Assembly: GCA_028703175.1 (NCBI GenBank)
Contig: JAQVNJ010000074.1
Span: 1-29,857 of the forward strand
Origin: JAAYCB01 sp012744395
Lineage (GTDB): Bacteria > Planctomycetota > Planctomycetia > Pirellulales > Thermoguttaceae
Length of the DNA stretch: 29,857 nucleotides
Direction: 5' to 3'
Under the pieces are notes generated by a model. That model made no database searches, was not told the DNA's origin, and saw only the letters and a list, made by a program, of their open reading frames with translations. Of this stretch, positions 8,151 to 17,205 are shown one piece after another (position 1 is the stretch's first letter; each line of letters starts with the position of its first letter). Both the position numbers and the translations under genes were made by a program.

Positions 8151-9311
8151 TCAGCGGAGTTTGGCGAAAAACCGCAAGAAATCGCTCTCCAACTGCTCCA
8201 AGTCGTAGCCGAACGCCTCCTTGAACTCCGCCAGTCGGGTAGCCGGTTCGTCCCAGCGTTGGGGGGCCTTGCGGGAAAGCGTCCGCAGATACTCGACGTA
8301 TTCCTTCGGCTTCTGCTGCGCGAGAAAATAAGTCAATGCCCAGGCCTCCGCATAACCGTCCGTGGCCGACGACGAATCGCGGAGCCGCCGGTCCTCGCCG
8401 AGCAGCGTCGCCAGCGAGTCGGCCGGGCGGCGCCGCAGGTAGTCGCGAAAATGCCGCAACCGCATCGTGTTGATCTGGCCGATGCTCCGCCACCCCCGCG
8501 AGCTCGTCAGGTCGGGCGTCTCGAAGTACATCGCGATCCCCTCGCTGAACCAGAGCGGGCAGTCGCTGTAGCGGGCATGGAGCCCGCAGTTGTAGGCGAT
8601 CTGGTGCGTCGCCTCGTGAACAATCGTGGCCACCGTGGGCGCGGCCGCCGGCTGCGCTAAGATCCGGTTGACTTGCGCCGCCGAGCCGCGCCGCGCGTTT
8701 GCGTTGCCGCCGGCCTCGACGCCCGTCAGATCGTACATCGTGATCCGGTTGGTCCGCAGGCTGTAGTACGCCACGACGGACTCGGCCCCCTCGCCAACCT
8801 CCGGCCGGGAGAAATCCGCGTAGGCCTTCTTCTCGGCGAACACGATCGCCACCAGCGGGAACTCCGGCTTGGCCAGGGCGAACCCCTTGCGCGTCCAGTA
8901 GTTCGTGAACGCCATCTCCAAGCGCTCCAGCAGGGCGCCGCACCATTGGGCGTATCCCCGCGACGTGCTGTGGCAGATCACGTAGTTCGACGTCTGGTAG
9001 ACATCGAAACCGGCCGGCAGTTCGGCCAACAGCCGCGCGGCAATCTGCTCCTTGGTGAACGGCCGAAACGGCGTCTCATCCGAGGACAGCCCCTGGACCT
9101 CGTCGGCCGCGACCAGCCAGATCGTTCCGTCGCGGGTCTGGAACATGACACTGCCGTCCTGGGCGACAATCATTGTTCGCCCGTCCAGACCGACCGTCCC
9201 CTCGCCGCGCTGCAGGACCAGGTGGTCGATCGCGCTGGCCTGGGCGGCCGCCAATGCGGCAATCGCCCCGACAATCAGAACCATCGCTCGCCTGCCGGGA
9301 TCCACCGCCAT
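8151..9311 (-). CDS. Secreted DUF1570-type putative zinc metalloprotease
   Basis: About 386 residues. ATG 9311 is preferred because a hydrophobic signal peptide (AMVLIVGAIAALAAAQASA) follows directly; an in-frame GTG at 9359 would add a charged 16-residue extension. The core matches the DUF1570 layout: a beta-rich N-terminal part, then FDVYQTSNYVICHSTSRGYA, the FPLVAIVFAEKKAYADF strand, and the zinc motif H232EATH236 in VATIVHEATHQIAYN. WFSEGIAMYFE (Glu257) provides the likely third ligand 21 residues later, as in gluzincins. The motif looks complete, so it may be an active peptidase acting outside the cytoplasm. The substrate is unknown. It ends 146 bases before the Gfo/Idh/MocA gene. Confidence 0.82.
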   Translation of the reverse strand: MAVDPGRRAMVLIVGAIAALAAAQASAIDHLVLQRGEGTVGLDGRTMIVAQDGSVMFQTRDGTIWLVAADEVQGLSSDETPFRPFTKEQIAARLLAELPAGFDVYQTSNYVICHSTSRGYAQWCGALLERLEMAFTNYWTRKGFALAKPEFPLVAIVFAEKKAYADFSRPEVGEGAESVVAYYSLRTNRITMYDLTGVEAGGNANARRGSAAQVNRILAQPAAAPTVATIVHEATHQIAYNCGLHARYSDCPLWFSEGIAMYFETPDLTSSRGWRSIGQINTMRLRHFRDYLRRRPADSLATLLGEDRRLRDSSSATDGYAEAWALTYFLAQQKPKEYVEYLRTLSRKAPQRWDEPATRLAEFKEAFGYDLEQLESDFLRFFAKLR

Positions 9312-9375
9312 CTCGCTCTCGCCTGCAACTGGGCCTGGTTGAAGTGATCGCTCTGCCACTGGCGTCCATTATACG

Positions 9376-11019
9376 TCACCGCGACGCGCCGTTTCGACCC
9401 TTGGCCCGCCCGCCGTCCACGCGCCCAGCGAGCGCCGCCAGCGCCAGCGCCAGAAGCCATCCCAATCCGGCGAAACCCGCCGAGAGCGCCAGGCAGATGC
9501 CCGCCACCTGGTCTTCCACGCCGTAATGCAGCAGGGTGAAGATCCGCACCGACAGCAGGGGCACCCCCGGCGGGACCGTGAGGATGCTCGCCGACAGGTC
9601 GCCGATCGCCACGACCGCCGCCAGCAGCCAGGCCGCGAGGGTCGCCGAACGCTTCCAGGGGAGTGCGACCCTCCACAGCGCGCCCCACGATCCCGCCCCG
9701 TCGACCCGCGCCGCGTCGATCACCGAGCGGGGAATGCTCTGGAAGGCGAACCACATCACCAGCACCGCCGGCGGCAGCGCCCGAATCGTCTGCGCCGCCA
9801 GCGGAGCAAGAATCGACTGGTCGTACAAGAAGACCAGCAAGGGCGCCCCGGGGCGGTTCAACAGCCAAATCACCACCAGACCGATCACCGGCCCCGGCGC
9901 GGCCAACCCCGCGGCCACCAGGGTCCAAACCAGCTTTCTCCCGATCCCCTCGAATCGCGCGATCCAGGCCAGGATCGTGCCCGCGAACACCGCCACGGTG
10001 GCTGCCAGCGCGCCGATCAGGATCGTCCAGCCAAACTCCTCGCGATAGCGCCACGGGGCGCCGCCAACCAGCCGCAGGGATTTTTCCAGCGACCAGGCCC
10101 GCACCCGCCCCGCCGCCGTCTGGCTGACGACGATCCCGGCCTTCGAAACCAGGTTGATCGCGGGAATCCCCACGACCAGCAGGATTCCCAGCGCGACGAT
10201 TGCGGTCGCGATGGGACTCCAGCGGCCAAGTCGGTAGAGAAACGGGCCGCGGAGCGTCGGCGGGCGGCCCGCCGACGTGATCGCCAGCAGGACGACCAGC
10301 CCCCCCAGGACGGCAAGTGCCGTCACGCACAGCGTCGGTAAGAAACCCGGCGGGCCGACCAGCGCCCCGCGGACCTCCTGCGGACCGATCGCCGTCTGGG
10401 TATAGATCTCCTCGGCAAACGTCCGCACGCCGAACAGGTCGGTCACGGCGATCTCCGACGCGGTTGTCACCGCCACCCACAACGCCGCCGCGCCGACCGC
10501 CCCGCGACTGGCCGGCAGCGTCACCCGGACCAGCACCGCGCCCGGCGAGCCGTCGAGCAGGGCCTGTTCCTCCAGTTCCGGCTCAACCAGCCGCAGCCCG
10601 GTGCCGACGATCAGGGCAACCCAGGGCACGGAGGCGATCCCGTGAATCCAGACCGCCGCCCAGAAGCCCTCCAGCCAGACGCCCCGCCCCAAGGCCAGGG
10701 TCGCCCAACCTTGCAGCCCGAACCCCGCCTCCCAAGCGGCCGCATGGAGGTAAAGCGGGACGAACAGGATCGCACCCAAGAGCGCCGCCGCCGCGCGCCG
10801 CGCGCCCAGATCGGTCCGCGCAAACAGAATCGCCGCCAAGGTCCCCAGCGGAAGACTCACCAGCCAGGTGCCCAGTACAAGCAACGCCGTATTTCCAACC
10901 AGCGAGCGAATCCGGCCGTCCGCCGCCGCCAGCGCTGCCAGCACGATCGCCGCGGCGAGGAGCCACGCCCACCGGCCGGCACCCAACGAGAAACGCGTCA
11001 TTCGGTTTGAGAGTCGCAT
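9376..11019 (-). CDS. Two-domain ABC transporter permease, Fe(III)/thiamine type
   Basis: A 547-residue membrane protein with two fused binding-protein-dependent permease domains (about 11-12 helices), the layout of FbpB, ThiP and related iron, thiamine and phosphonate permeases. Each half carries an EAA loop that contacts the ATPase: EEQALLDGSPGAVLVRVTLP in the first and DAARVDGAGSWGALWRVALP in the second. Export/import direction is expected to be uptake. The helices are very Ala/Leu-rich, in keeping with the GC content. No solute-binding protein or ATPase gene is adjacent, so partners must be encoded elsewhere or outside the window. The start is uncertain: the ATG at 11019 has no ribosome binding site and a second ATG follows six codons later. 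Confidence 0.85.
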   Translation of the reverse strand: MRLSNRMTRFSLGAGRWAWLLAAAIVLAALAAADGRIRSLVGNTALLVLGTWLVSLPLGTLAAILFARTDLGARRAAAALLGAILFVPLYLHAAAWEAGFGLQGWATLALGRGVWLEGFWAAVWIHGIASVPWVALIVGTGLRLVEPELEEQALLDGSPGAVLVRVTLPASRGAVGAAALWVAVTTASEIAVTDLFGVRTFAEEIYTQTAIGPQEVRGALVGPPGFLPTLCVTALAVLGGLVVLLAITSAGRPPTLRGPFLYRLGRWSPIATAIVALGILLVVGIPAINLVSKAGIVVSQTAAGRVRAWSLEKSLRLVGGAPWRYREEFGWTILIGALAATVAVFAGTILAWIARFEGIGRKLVWTLVAAGLAAPGPVIGLVVIWLLNRPGAPLLVFLYDQSILAPLAAQTIRALPPAVLVMWFAFQSIPRSVIDAARVDGAGSWGALWRVALPWKRSATLAAWLLAAVVAIGDLSASILTVPPGVPLLSVRIFTLLHYGVEDQVAGICLALSAGFAGLGWLLALALAALAGRVDGGRAKGRNGASR

Positions 11020-11075
11020 CGGGAGGAGCTATCAGCCGCCGGTCCGCCAGCGATCGGCCGCCAGGTTGCGGGTTG

Positions 11076-11099
11076 CAGATTACAGATTATAGATTACAG
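11076..11099. repeat. Short AT-rich tandem repeat (GATTACA/GATTATA)
   Basis: Three imperfect head-to-tail copies of a GATTACA/GATTATA unit stand out in this GC-rich window. On the minus strand the middle unit reads TATAAT (11091-11086) and could serve as the -10 box of the permease gene, about 65 bases before its ATG. Confidence 0.5.
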
Positions 11100-11225
11100 A
11101 CGATCGGCTACAGGGCCAACACGGCGGAAATCTCGCGATCGCAGGTCTCAGCGTCTTCGCAGACCCGATCCTCGTCCCGTTTGGGCGGCTCTGGCTTGTC
11201 AACGAGCCGGACGTCACGGCCGAGG

Positions 11226-11891
11226 TTATCGCAATTCGCGGAGCCGATCCAGGTTCGGCTGCTTTCCAAGTACCAGAAGCATCTGGTCGGGCTGGAGGCG
11301 GAACTGCGCGTCCGGCAGCATGGATAGCGCGCCGGTCATCGCGTCCTTGATCCCGACGACGAGAATTCCCAAGTCCCGCCGCAGGCTGAGCTGCTGGAGG
11401 GTCTTTCCTCCAAAGCTGTCGGGCACGCTGATCTCCGCCAGGCTATACTCGGGATCGATCGGCAGGTAGTCGAGCACGTTGGGCCAGGTGAGGCGGTCGG
11501 CCAACTCTTCGGCCAGTTCGCGCTCGGGGAAGACGACCCGTTCGACGCCCAGCGCGCGGAGAATCTTGCCGTGGTCGTCGGTGACTCCCTTGGCGATCAC
11601 GCGCCGCGCTCCGAGCTCCTTGACGTGCAGGGCGGCGAGGATCGACTGGGTGATGTCTTCACCCAGTCCAAGCACAACCGCGTTGGCCTCGGCCAGCGGG
11701 AGGTGCTTGAGGGCTTCGCGATCCCGCGCGTCGCCGATGATCGCCTCGTAGAGGCAGTCTTTCAGCGATTCAACTCGCTCCCGCTCCGCGTCCAATCCGG
11801 TCACCCGGCAGCGGTTTTTGGCCAGTTGCCGGGCGATGGCCGTGCCGAAGGTGCCCAGACCGATCACGACAAAGTGCTTGATTTCCGCCAT
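11226..11891 (-). CDS. ktrA: KtrA/TrkA-type regulatory subunit of a potassium uptake system
   Basis: A 221-residue cytoplasmic RCK protein that binds nucleotide and gates a membrane potassium channel. The RCK_N Rossmann domain fills residues 1-135: FVVIGLGTFGTAIARQL has the GxGxxG loop (Gly11, Gly13, Gly16), the second strand ends GLDAERE, and AIIGDARDREAL is the conserved IxGDaxD segment. The RCK_C domain (residues about 145-221, YSLAEISVPDSFGGKTLQQL then FRLQPDQMLLVLG) is the c-di-AMP or cation sensing region in related proteins. One RCK pair means KtrA rather than the double-length E. coli TrkA. Its start lies 4 bases after the stop of the channel gene, so the two are one operon. Confidence 0.93.
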   Translation of the reverse strand: MAEIKHFVVIGLGTFGTAIARQLAKNRCRVTGLDAERERVESLKDCLYEAIIGDARDREALKHLPLAEANAVVLGLGEDITQSILAALHVKELGARRVIAKGVTDDHGKILRALGVERVVFPERELAEELADRLTWPNVLDYLPIDPEYSLAEISVPDSFGGKTLQQLSLRRDLGILVVGIKDAMTGALSMLPDAQFRLQPDQMLLVLGKQPNLDRLRELR

Positions 11892-11895
11892 CGTT

Positions 11896-13272
11896 TCATC
11901 CGATCAATACGGACTCGCCCGGAAACTCGATCCGGTCGTCCTGCTCGGTCCGCGACAAGGCGGCGAAGACGGAGATCGGGCCCAAACGTCCGATAAACAT
12001 CAAGAGGATCACGACCAGGCGCCCGCCGGCCGACAAGTAGGGCGTAATTCCCATGCTCAGCCCGACCGTCCCCAGCGCGGAGGCCACCTCGAAGAATGCG
12101 TCGAGAAACCGGCTGGCGGATTCCAGGTGGGGCGCGTGCGACTGTTCGACCACCAAGAGGACGGTTAGACCGGCAAACACCGTGATCACGTAGAGCATCG
12201 CCGTCACCGTGGCTCGCTGCACGTACTGCGGGGCGATGGTGCGGCGGAACAGATGCAGTCGCGCCTGGCCGGCGAACGCAGCCCGCGCCTGGCAGACGAG
12301 TACCATCATCGTCGAAACCTTGATGCCACCCGCGGTGGAACACGCGCCCCCACCGACGAGCATCAGCAGGATCAAGAGGAACAGGCTGGCGTTGGTCATC
12401 GCGGCCAGGTCGACCGTATTGAAACCGGCGGTCCGCGCCGAGACGCTGTGGAAGAAGGCGACCATCGGCCGCTGCCAGATCGGCATGTTCTTGAGGACGC
12501 CGTCCCACTCGAGGATCGAAAGCAGCAGCGTCCCGCCGAAAACCAGCGCGCCGCTGCCGATCAGCATCAGCTTGGTGTGCACAAGCCAGCGGTCCCAGCG
12601 CTCGCGCCAGGTTCCGTGCCAGTTCCTCCTGATGTCCAGAACCACGGGAAATCCCAGGCCGCCGAAAATGATCAGCACGGTGATCGTCAGGTTGACCAGC
12701 GGATCGCCCTGGTAACGCGTCAGGTTGTCGTCGTAGAGAGCAAAGCCCGCGTTGCAGAATGCCGAGATCGCATGGAAGATGCCGTGCCAAACCGCCTCCA
12801 GCAGAGGCTGGTCGAAGAGGTTCCTGACCGCGAGCACCAAGGCACCGATCGACTCGGCAGTCGCGGTGAACAACAGGACGTTGCGAAGAATCCAGCGAAA
12901 ATCGGCCCCCGGGTCGGCGCCCAGACTCTCCGAAAGGACGACTCGAGACCGCAACGAGGCCTGCCGTCCGAACTGGAACACGACGAACGTCGTGAGCGTC
13001 ATGATGCCCACGCCGCCGATCTGGATCAGGCCGAGAATCACCACCTGGCCCCAAAACGAGAAGGCGTGCTCGGTGGAGCGAACCGAGAGCCCCGTGACGC
13101 AGGTCGCGCTGGTCGAGGTGAAGAGCGCATCGAGCCACCCGATGGCTGTCTGCCCCGGATGGTGGGAAAAGGGCAAGGCCAGGAGGATCGCGCCCGCCCC
13201 AATCAGTGCGGCATAAGCGAGCACGGAGGCACGCGCCGGATATTTCTGCACCGAGCCGGAGATTTGTAGCAT
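11896..13272 (-). CDS. ktrB: KtrB/TrkH-type potassium channel subunit
   Basis: A 458-residue membrane protein of the Trk/Ktr/HKT superfamily. Four pore loops with the conserved filter glycine are visible: SATCVTGLS, SAFCNAGFA, SARTAGFNT and SALGTVGLS. The intramembrane gate loop GGGACSTAGGIKVS lies in the third repeat. The protein imports K+ (or Na+) under control of the RCK subunit encoded directly downstream. ATG 13272 is taken as the start; a TTG two codons earlier is also possible. Size fits KtrB better than TrkH. A TATAAT box about 125 bases upstream suggests one promoter for both genes. Confidence 0.93.
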   Translation of the reverse strand: MLQISGSVQKYPARASVLAYAALIGAGAILLALPFSHHPGQTAIGWLDALFTSTSATCVTGLSVRSTEHAFSFWGQVVILGLIQIGGVGIMTLTTFVVFQFGRQASLRSRVVLSESLGADPGADFRWILRNVLLFTATAESIGALVLAVRNLFDQPLLEAVWHGIFHAISAFCNAGFALYDDNLTRYQGDPLVNLTITVLIIFGGLGFPVVLDIRRNWHGTWRERWDRWLVHTKLMLIGSGALVFGGTLLLSILEWDGVLKNMPIWQRPMVAFFHSVSARTAGFNTVDLAAMTNASLFLLILLMLVGGGACSTAGGIKVSTMMVLVCQARAAFAGQARLHLFRRTIAPQYVQRATVTAMLYVITVFAGLTVLLVVEQSHAPHLESASRFLDAFFEVASALGTVGLSMGITPYLSAGGRLVVILLMFIGRLGPISVFAALSRTEQDDRIEFPGESVLIG

Positions 13273-13394
13273 GGGCAAGATAAGAAACGTCCGAAAACTG
13301 GCCTTTCAGCCACCACACATCATCCCGATCGGCAGCCAAGACAAAGTGAGCGATCACACGAGCCGCAAGGGGGCAACTGGCAAATGAAGGGGTG

Positions 13395-13423
13395 ATTATA
13401 GTCGGCTCGCCGGCTTCTGTCTG
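13395..13423 (-). promoter_or_regulatory. Predicted promoter of ktrB-ktrA
   Basis: On the minus strand CAGACA (13423-13418) and a perfect TATAAT (13400-13395) are 17 bases apart. Transcription would start near 13388, leaving a leader of about 115 bases. Confidence 0.55.
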
Positions 13424-13617
13424 CCCACCGGTGCTGCTTGGATGAAGCGAGAGACACGCCTTTAGGGGGGCACGAGAAAACAGCGGGGTTCGGCGTCTTC
13501 ACGGCTTGCAGGTCGAATGATCATTGGCGCTCTCACAAGGTGGCGGCTGGCCTCACGGGTTCTTGCCTCGCCGCCAAGGTTACCTGGCTGCCCAATGCGC
13601 CTGGTTCCCAAATTGCC

Positions 13618-13645
13618 TGGTTCCCAAGCCCCAGCTTGGGAACCA
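13618..13645. repeat. Palindromic repeat, copy 1 (TTCCCAAGC type)
   Basis: Arms TGGTTCCCAAGC and GCTTGGGAACCA are perfectly complementary over 12 bases around a CCCA loop. Just upstream CCTGGTTCCCAA occurs a second time, so the left arm is duplicated in tandem. Confidence 0.85.
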
Positions 13646-13815
13646 AGAAAGCGGCCCCGGAGATTTCGTCACCAGACAAGAGCGGATTTTTCCAGGTTCG
13701 CGGGATCTGCCGCGCCCCACCCTCTAGCGGCGGTCCGACGGTCTTTTCCCCTCCAATGTGTCCAATCGAGACGGAAGGAACGGATTTTGGGAGACTTCAG
13801 CACAGTTGCCGGGCA

Positions 13816-13914
13816 ATCGCGAAAACGCGAAATCAGAGAGGATGATGAGGCGGCACTCCGACAAACCCGCGCTCCCGCTACTTGCTTCCATTCGCGATTT
13901 CGCGCTTTCGCGAT
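13816..13914. repeat. 19-base inverted repeat enclosing 61 bases
   Basis: ATCGCGAAAACGCGAAATC (13816-13834) and the reverse complement of 13896-13914 agree at 18 of 19 positions. The 61 bases between them contain no gene. It can form a long hairpin and may be a dispersed miniature element, or a terminator-like structure between ktrB and the DoxX gene. Confidence 0.75.
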
Positions 13915-14032
13915 CCGTTCCCCCATGCCCCAGGCGAGAGAACCCGATATCGGTCCGTGTCGATTTTGGCCGCTTGGGCAATTTGCCAGGCAACTGGAAC
14001 ACCGACCAGAGGCTGGATCGATGGCTAAAGTG

Positions 14033-14038
14033 TATAAT
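14033..14038 (+). promoter_or_regulatory. Predicted -10 box (TATAAT) for the small DoxX gene
   Basis: A perfect TATAAT lies about 120 bases before the ATG at 14156. No good -35 is visible at the usual distance. If used, both palindromes at 14047-14078 and 14101-14126 would be in the transcribed leader. Confidence 0.4.
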
Positions 14039-14046
14039 CCCAGTTA

Positions 14047-14078
14047 CCTCGTTCCCAAGCTCCAGCTTGGGAACGAGG
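14047..14078. repeat. Palindromic repeat, copy 2 (TTCCCAAGC type)
   Basis: Arms CCTCGTTCCCAAGC and GCTTGGGAACGAGG pair perfectly over 14 bases around a TCCA loop. It is the best conserved copy in the window. Confidence 0.88.
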
Positions 14079-14100
14079 AGGGCGGTGTTGGCTGTAATTG

Positions 14101-14126
14101 GGGTCCCAAGCTGGAGCTTAGGAACC
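14101..14126. repeat. Palindromic repeat, copy 3, opposite orientation
   Basis: GGTCCCAAGCTGGAGCTTAG followed by GAACC is a less perfect copy with the loop reading TGGA, the reverse complement of TCCA, so it is inverted relative to copy 2. Confidence 0.7.
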
Positions 14127-14155
14127 GGGAGAAGGATTCGGAAAGGCGAGCATCG

Positions 14156-14605
14156 ATGCGACTGTTCTATTGCGAGACGACCGGGTGGCTGGGTTCCGTG
14201 GGGCTTCTTGTGCTTCGCCTGGTGATGGGTGCGGCGTTCATCCTCCACGGTTGGCCCAAAATCCAGGCCCCGATGAGCTGGATGGGGCCGGATTCGGGGA
14301 TTCCCGGAGCGCTCTTGGCGCTGGCCGCCCTGGTCGAGTTCGGCGGCGGCATCGCTTTGATCGTGGGGCTCTTGACTCGGCTCGCCTCCCTGGGCATCGC
14401 CGGCGTGATGGTCGTCGCGATCGCCAAGGTTCACGTGCCGGCGGGACATCCCTTTGTGAGCACTACGGGAGACTCTTACGAGCTGGCCGCCATCTATCTT
14501 GCCTGCGCCGTTCTGCTGCTGATCCTCGGGTCGGGCCGGTTGGGGCTCGATGCGCTCGTTTTCGGCAGGGCGCGCGACACGAAAAAGAGCGCGGCCGCCT
14601 CGTGA
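14156..14605 (+). CDS. DoxX-family small membrane protein
   Basis: A 149-residue protein with four membrane helices. The N-terminal VLRLVMGAAFILHGWPKI is the DoxX hallmark, followed by the GALLALAALVEFGGGIALIVGLLTRLA pair of helices and a C-terminal helix ending GSGRLGLDALVFG. DoxX proteins are linked to quinone-dependent or thiol redox at the inner membrane, but the exact role here is unknown. The start is set at the ATG at 14156, preceded by GAAAGGCGAG, where similarity begins; the frame is open far upstream through repeats. The leader contains two palindromic repeats. Confidence 0.87.
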   Translation: MRLFYCETTGWLGSVGLLVLRLVMGAAFILHGWPKIQAPMSWMGPDSGIPGALLALAALVEFGGGIALIVGLLTRLASLGIAGVMVVAIAKVHVPAGHPFVSTTGDSYELAAIYLACAVLLLILGSGRLGLDALVFGRARDTKKSAAAS

Positions 14606-14679
14606 GAGCGATGCCGCTCGGTTTCCCGGAGAACGGACCGCGGGCCCGCTTGCAGGCTAACGGCCGAGAGCCGGAAGCT

Positions 14680-14685
14680 TATAAT
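14680..14685 (+). promoter_or_regulatory. Predicted -10 box (TATAAT) of the thioesterase gene
   Basis: A perfect TATAAT, 62 bases before the ATG at 14747. It overlaps the in-frame ATG at 14684, which therefore is unlikely to be a start codon. No clear -35 is seen. Confidence 0.45.
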
Positions 14686-14746
14686 GCGGAGCGGGCAAAG
14701 CCGCCCTGTTCGCGACACGCAACGACCCACGCCAAGGCTGTGCAGC

Positions 14747-15169
14747 ATGCTTGAACCATCGATCGATCTGGAGGCCGTCCGCCGCCATTTTGAGAATGAC
14801 CACTTCGCGATCTCCAGCGGCATCCGGCCGGTCGAACTGCGGCGCGGCCACGCCACGGCCGCGCTCCAAATCGAGGACCGGCACCTGAACAGCGTCGGGA
14901 TCGTGCAGGGCGGAGCGATCTTCACGCTCGCCGATCTGGCCTTTGCGATGGCCTCCAACTCGCACGGCCGCGTGGCGGTGGCGATCAACACGAACCTGTC
15001 GTTTCTCAAGGCGACGCAGTCGGGCGCCCTCTATGCCGAGGCCAGCGAGGTCTCGCGGACGAGGCGGATTTCCACCTGCTCGGTCCGCGTCACGGACGAT
15101 GCCGGAGCGCTGGTTGCCCTGTTCCAGGGAACGGCCTATATCAAAGACCAGGCGTTTCCAGCATCATGA
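14747..15169 (+). CDS. PaaI-type hotdog-fold thioesterase
   Basis: A 140-residue protein of the hotdog fold, expected to hydrolyse acyl- or aryl-CoA thioesters as an oligomer in the cytoplasm. The core helix motif is LNSVGIVQGGAIFTLADLAF (residues 48-67), equivalent to the family's NxxGxxHGGxxxxLAD. Asp63 is present. The usual His is Gln54, a variant I recall in other PaaI-like proteins. VAINTNLSFLKA and ALFQGTAYIK are the expected strands. The start ATG 14747 follows AAGG at 14734-14737. The gene sits downstream of the DoxX gene but has its own TATAAT. Confidence 0.85.
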   Translation: MLEPSIDLEAVRRHFENDHFAISSGIRPVELRRGHATAALQIEDRHLNSVGIVQGGAIFTLADLAFAMASNSHGRVAVAINTNLSFLKATQSGALYAEASEVSRTRRISTCSVRVTDDAGALVALFQGTAYIKDQAFPAS

Positions 15170-15189
15170 AAGGGGTTCTGGCATAGACC

Positions 15190-15598
15190 TGGAACATGGA
15201 CCTTTGGGATGTCTCCTACGACGATCTGGGCAAGCGGATCCGAGGCCGCGCGGCGCAGCCCCCAGATCGTCAACCGCTGCGACGCTGCCGCGGGGGAGTA
15301 CCTGGCGCAGCCCGGCGTCTCGCTGGAGACGCCGCGGGAGTCTGTCGCCCGGGCGTTCCTGCTCGACGAGGTGTTCCGCGACTTGCTCGATGAAGCGGAG
15401 ACCGACACGCTGACGGTCAATTCCTGCATGTCGACGATCGTGCCGATCTCGGAGACGACCGCCTGCCTGCCGCTGGGCCTGCTGAACGACGACGGCTACC
15501 TGGCCTTTTGCGATTGGATGGTCGCCTACGGAAGCCACTTGCGCGAAGTCGGCTATGCCGTGGCGAAGGCCGGCCTGGGCTGGCTGCCCGTCACGTGA
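15190..15598 (+). pseudogene. Decayed sugar-isomerase-like gene (truncated, frameshifted, internally deleted)
   Basis: The remnant reads WDVSYDDLGKRIR in one frame, then after an apparent extra G near 15245 continues in another frame with AARRSPQIVNRCDAAAGEYL, VNSCMSTIVPISETTACLPL and LLNDDGYLAFC. It then passes directly to DWMVAYGSHLREVGYAVAKA and ends GLGWLPVT. From memory, intact relatives in planctomycetes are sugar-isomerase-like proteins of roughly 450-500 residues in which 'GYLAFCESDF' and the final 'WM..YG.YLREVGYA' segment are separated by more than 100 residues. The N-terminal part is also missing, the remnant beginning about 25 bases after the thioesterase stop. The family identification rests on recall of these motifs. 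A 129-residue frame from 15209 remains open, so a short product could still be made. Confidence 0.65.
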
Positions 15599-15615
15599 TG
15601 CCGCGCCGCGGGGTT

Positions 15616-15679
15616 GCGTAGGATGGCAGGCGGATCGGCGATGCGCACGCGCGATCGGGATCGGCCGCGTTGGACCACC

Positions 15680-15685
<6 letters not shown>
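15616..15685. repeat. Inverted GTAGG-TGG repeat between two converging genes
   Basis: GCGTAGGATGG (15616-15626) and TGGACCACCCTACGG (15671-15685) are imperfect inverted copies. The right part is identical to 6644-6658. It includes the TAG stop codon (15682-15680, minus) of the ceramidase-like gene, so the repeat may supply that gene's end. Confidence 0.5.
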
Positions 15686-17089
<1,404 letters not shown>

Positions 17090-17205
17090 GGCTTTGCTCC
17101 CATGGGTTTTGAGTCTCTCGCGCGCCCCGCATCATTCTGGCCGCCGCACGGCGCTGCTGCAAGCTTCCGCCGCGGAAAGGGGCAACGTGCGGAAACCGCC
17201 TCTGC

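Larger units (their letters stand above)
13273..14155. other. Repeat-rich intergenic region
   Basis: No gene is supported. The long open frames run through palindromes and have no ribosome binding site. The region holds the ktrB promoter (13395-13423, minus), a partial tandem duplication of CCTGGTTCCCAA just before the palindrome at 13618, a 19-base inverted repeat (13816-13914), a TATAAT box (14033-14038) and two more copies of the palindrome within the leader of the DoxX gene. Confidence 0.6.

Noticed and set aside
11864..13357. 497-codon minus-strand frame overlapping ktrB in another frame
   Set aside because: The ktrB frame carries all four pore loops; the overlapping frame is Arg/Gly/His-rich without family signatures.
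13438..13845. 135-codon plus-strand frame in the repeat-rich gap
   Set aside because: It is a translation through palindromes and duplicated segments and has no ribosome binding site.
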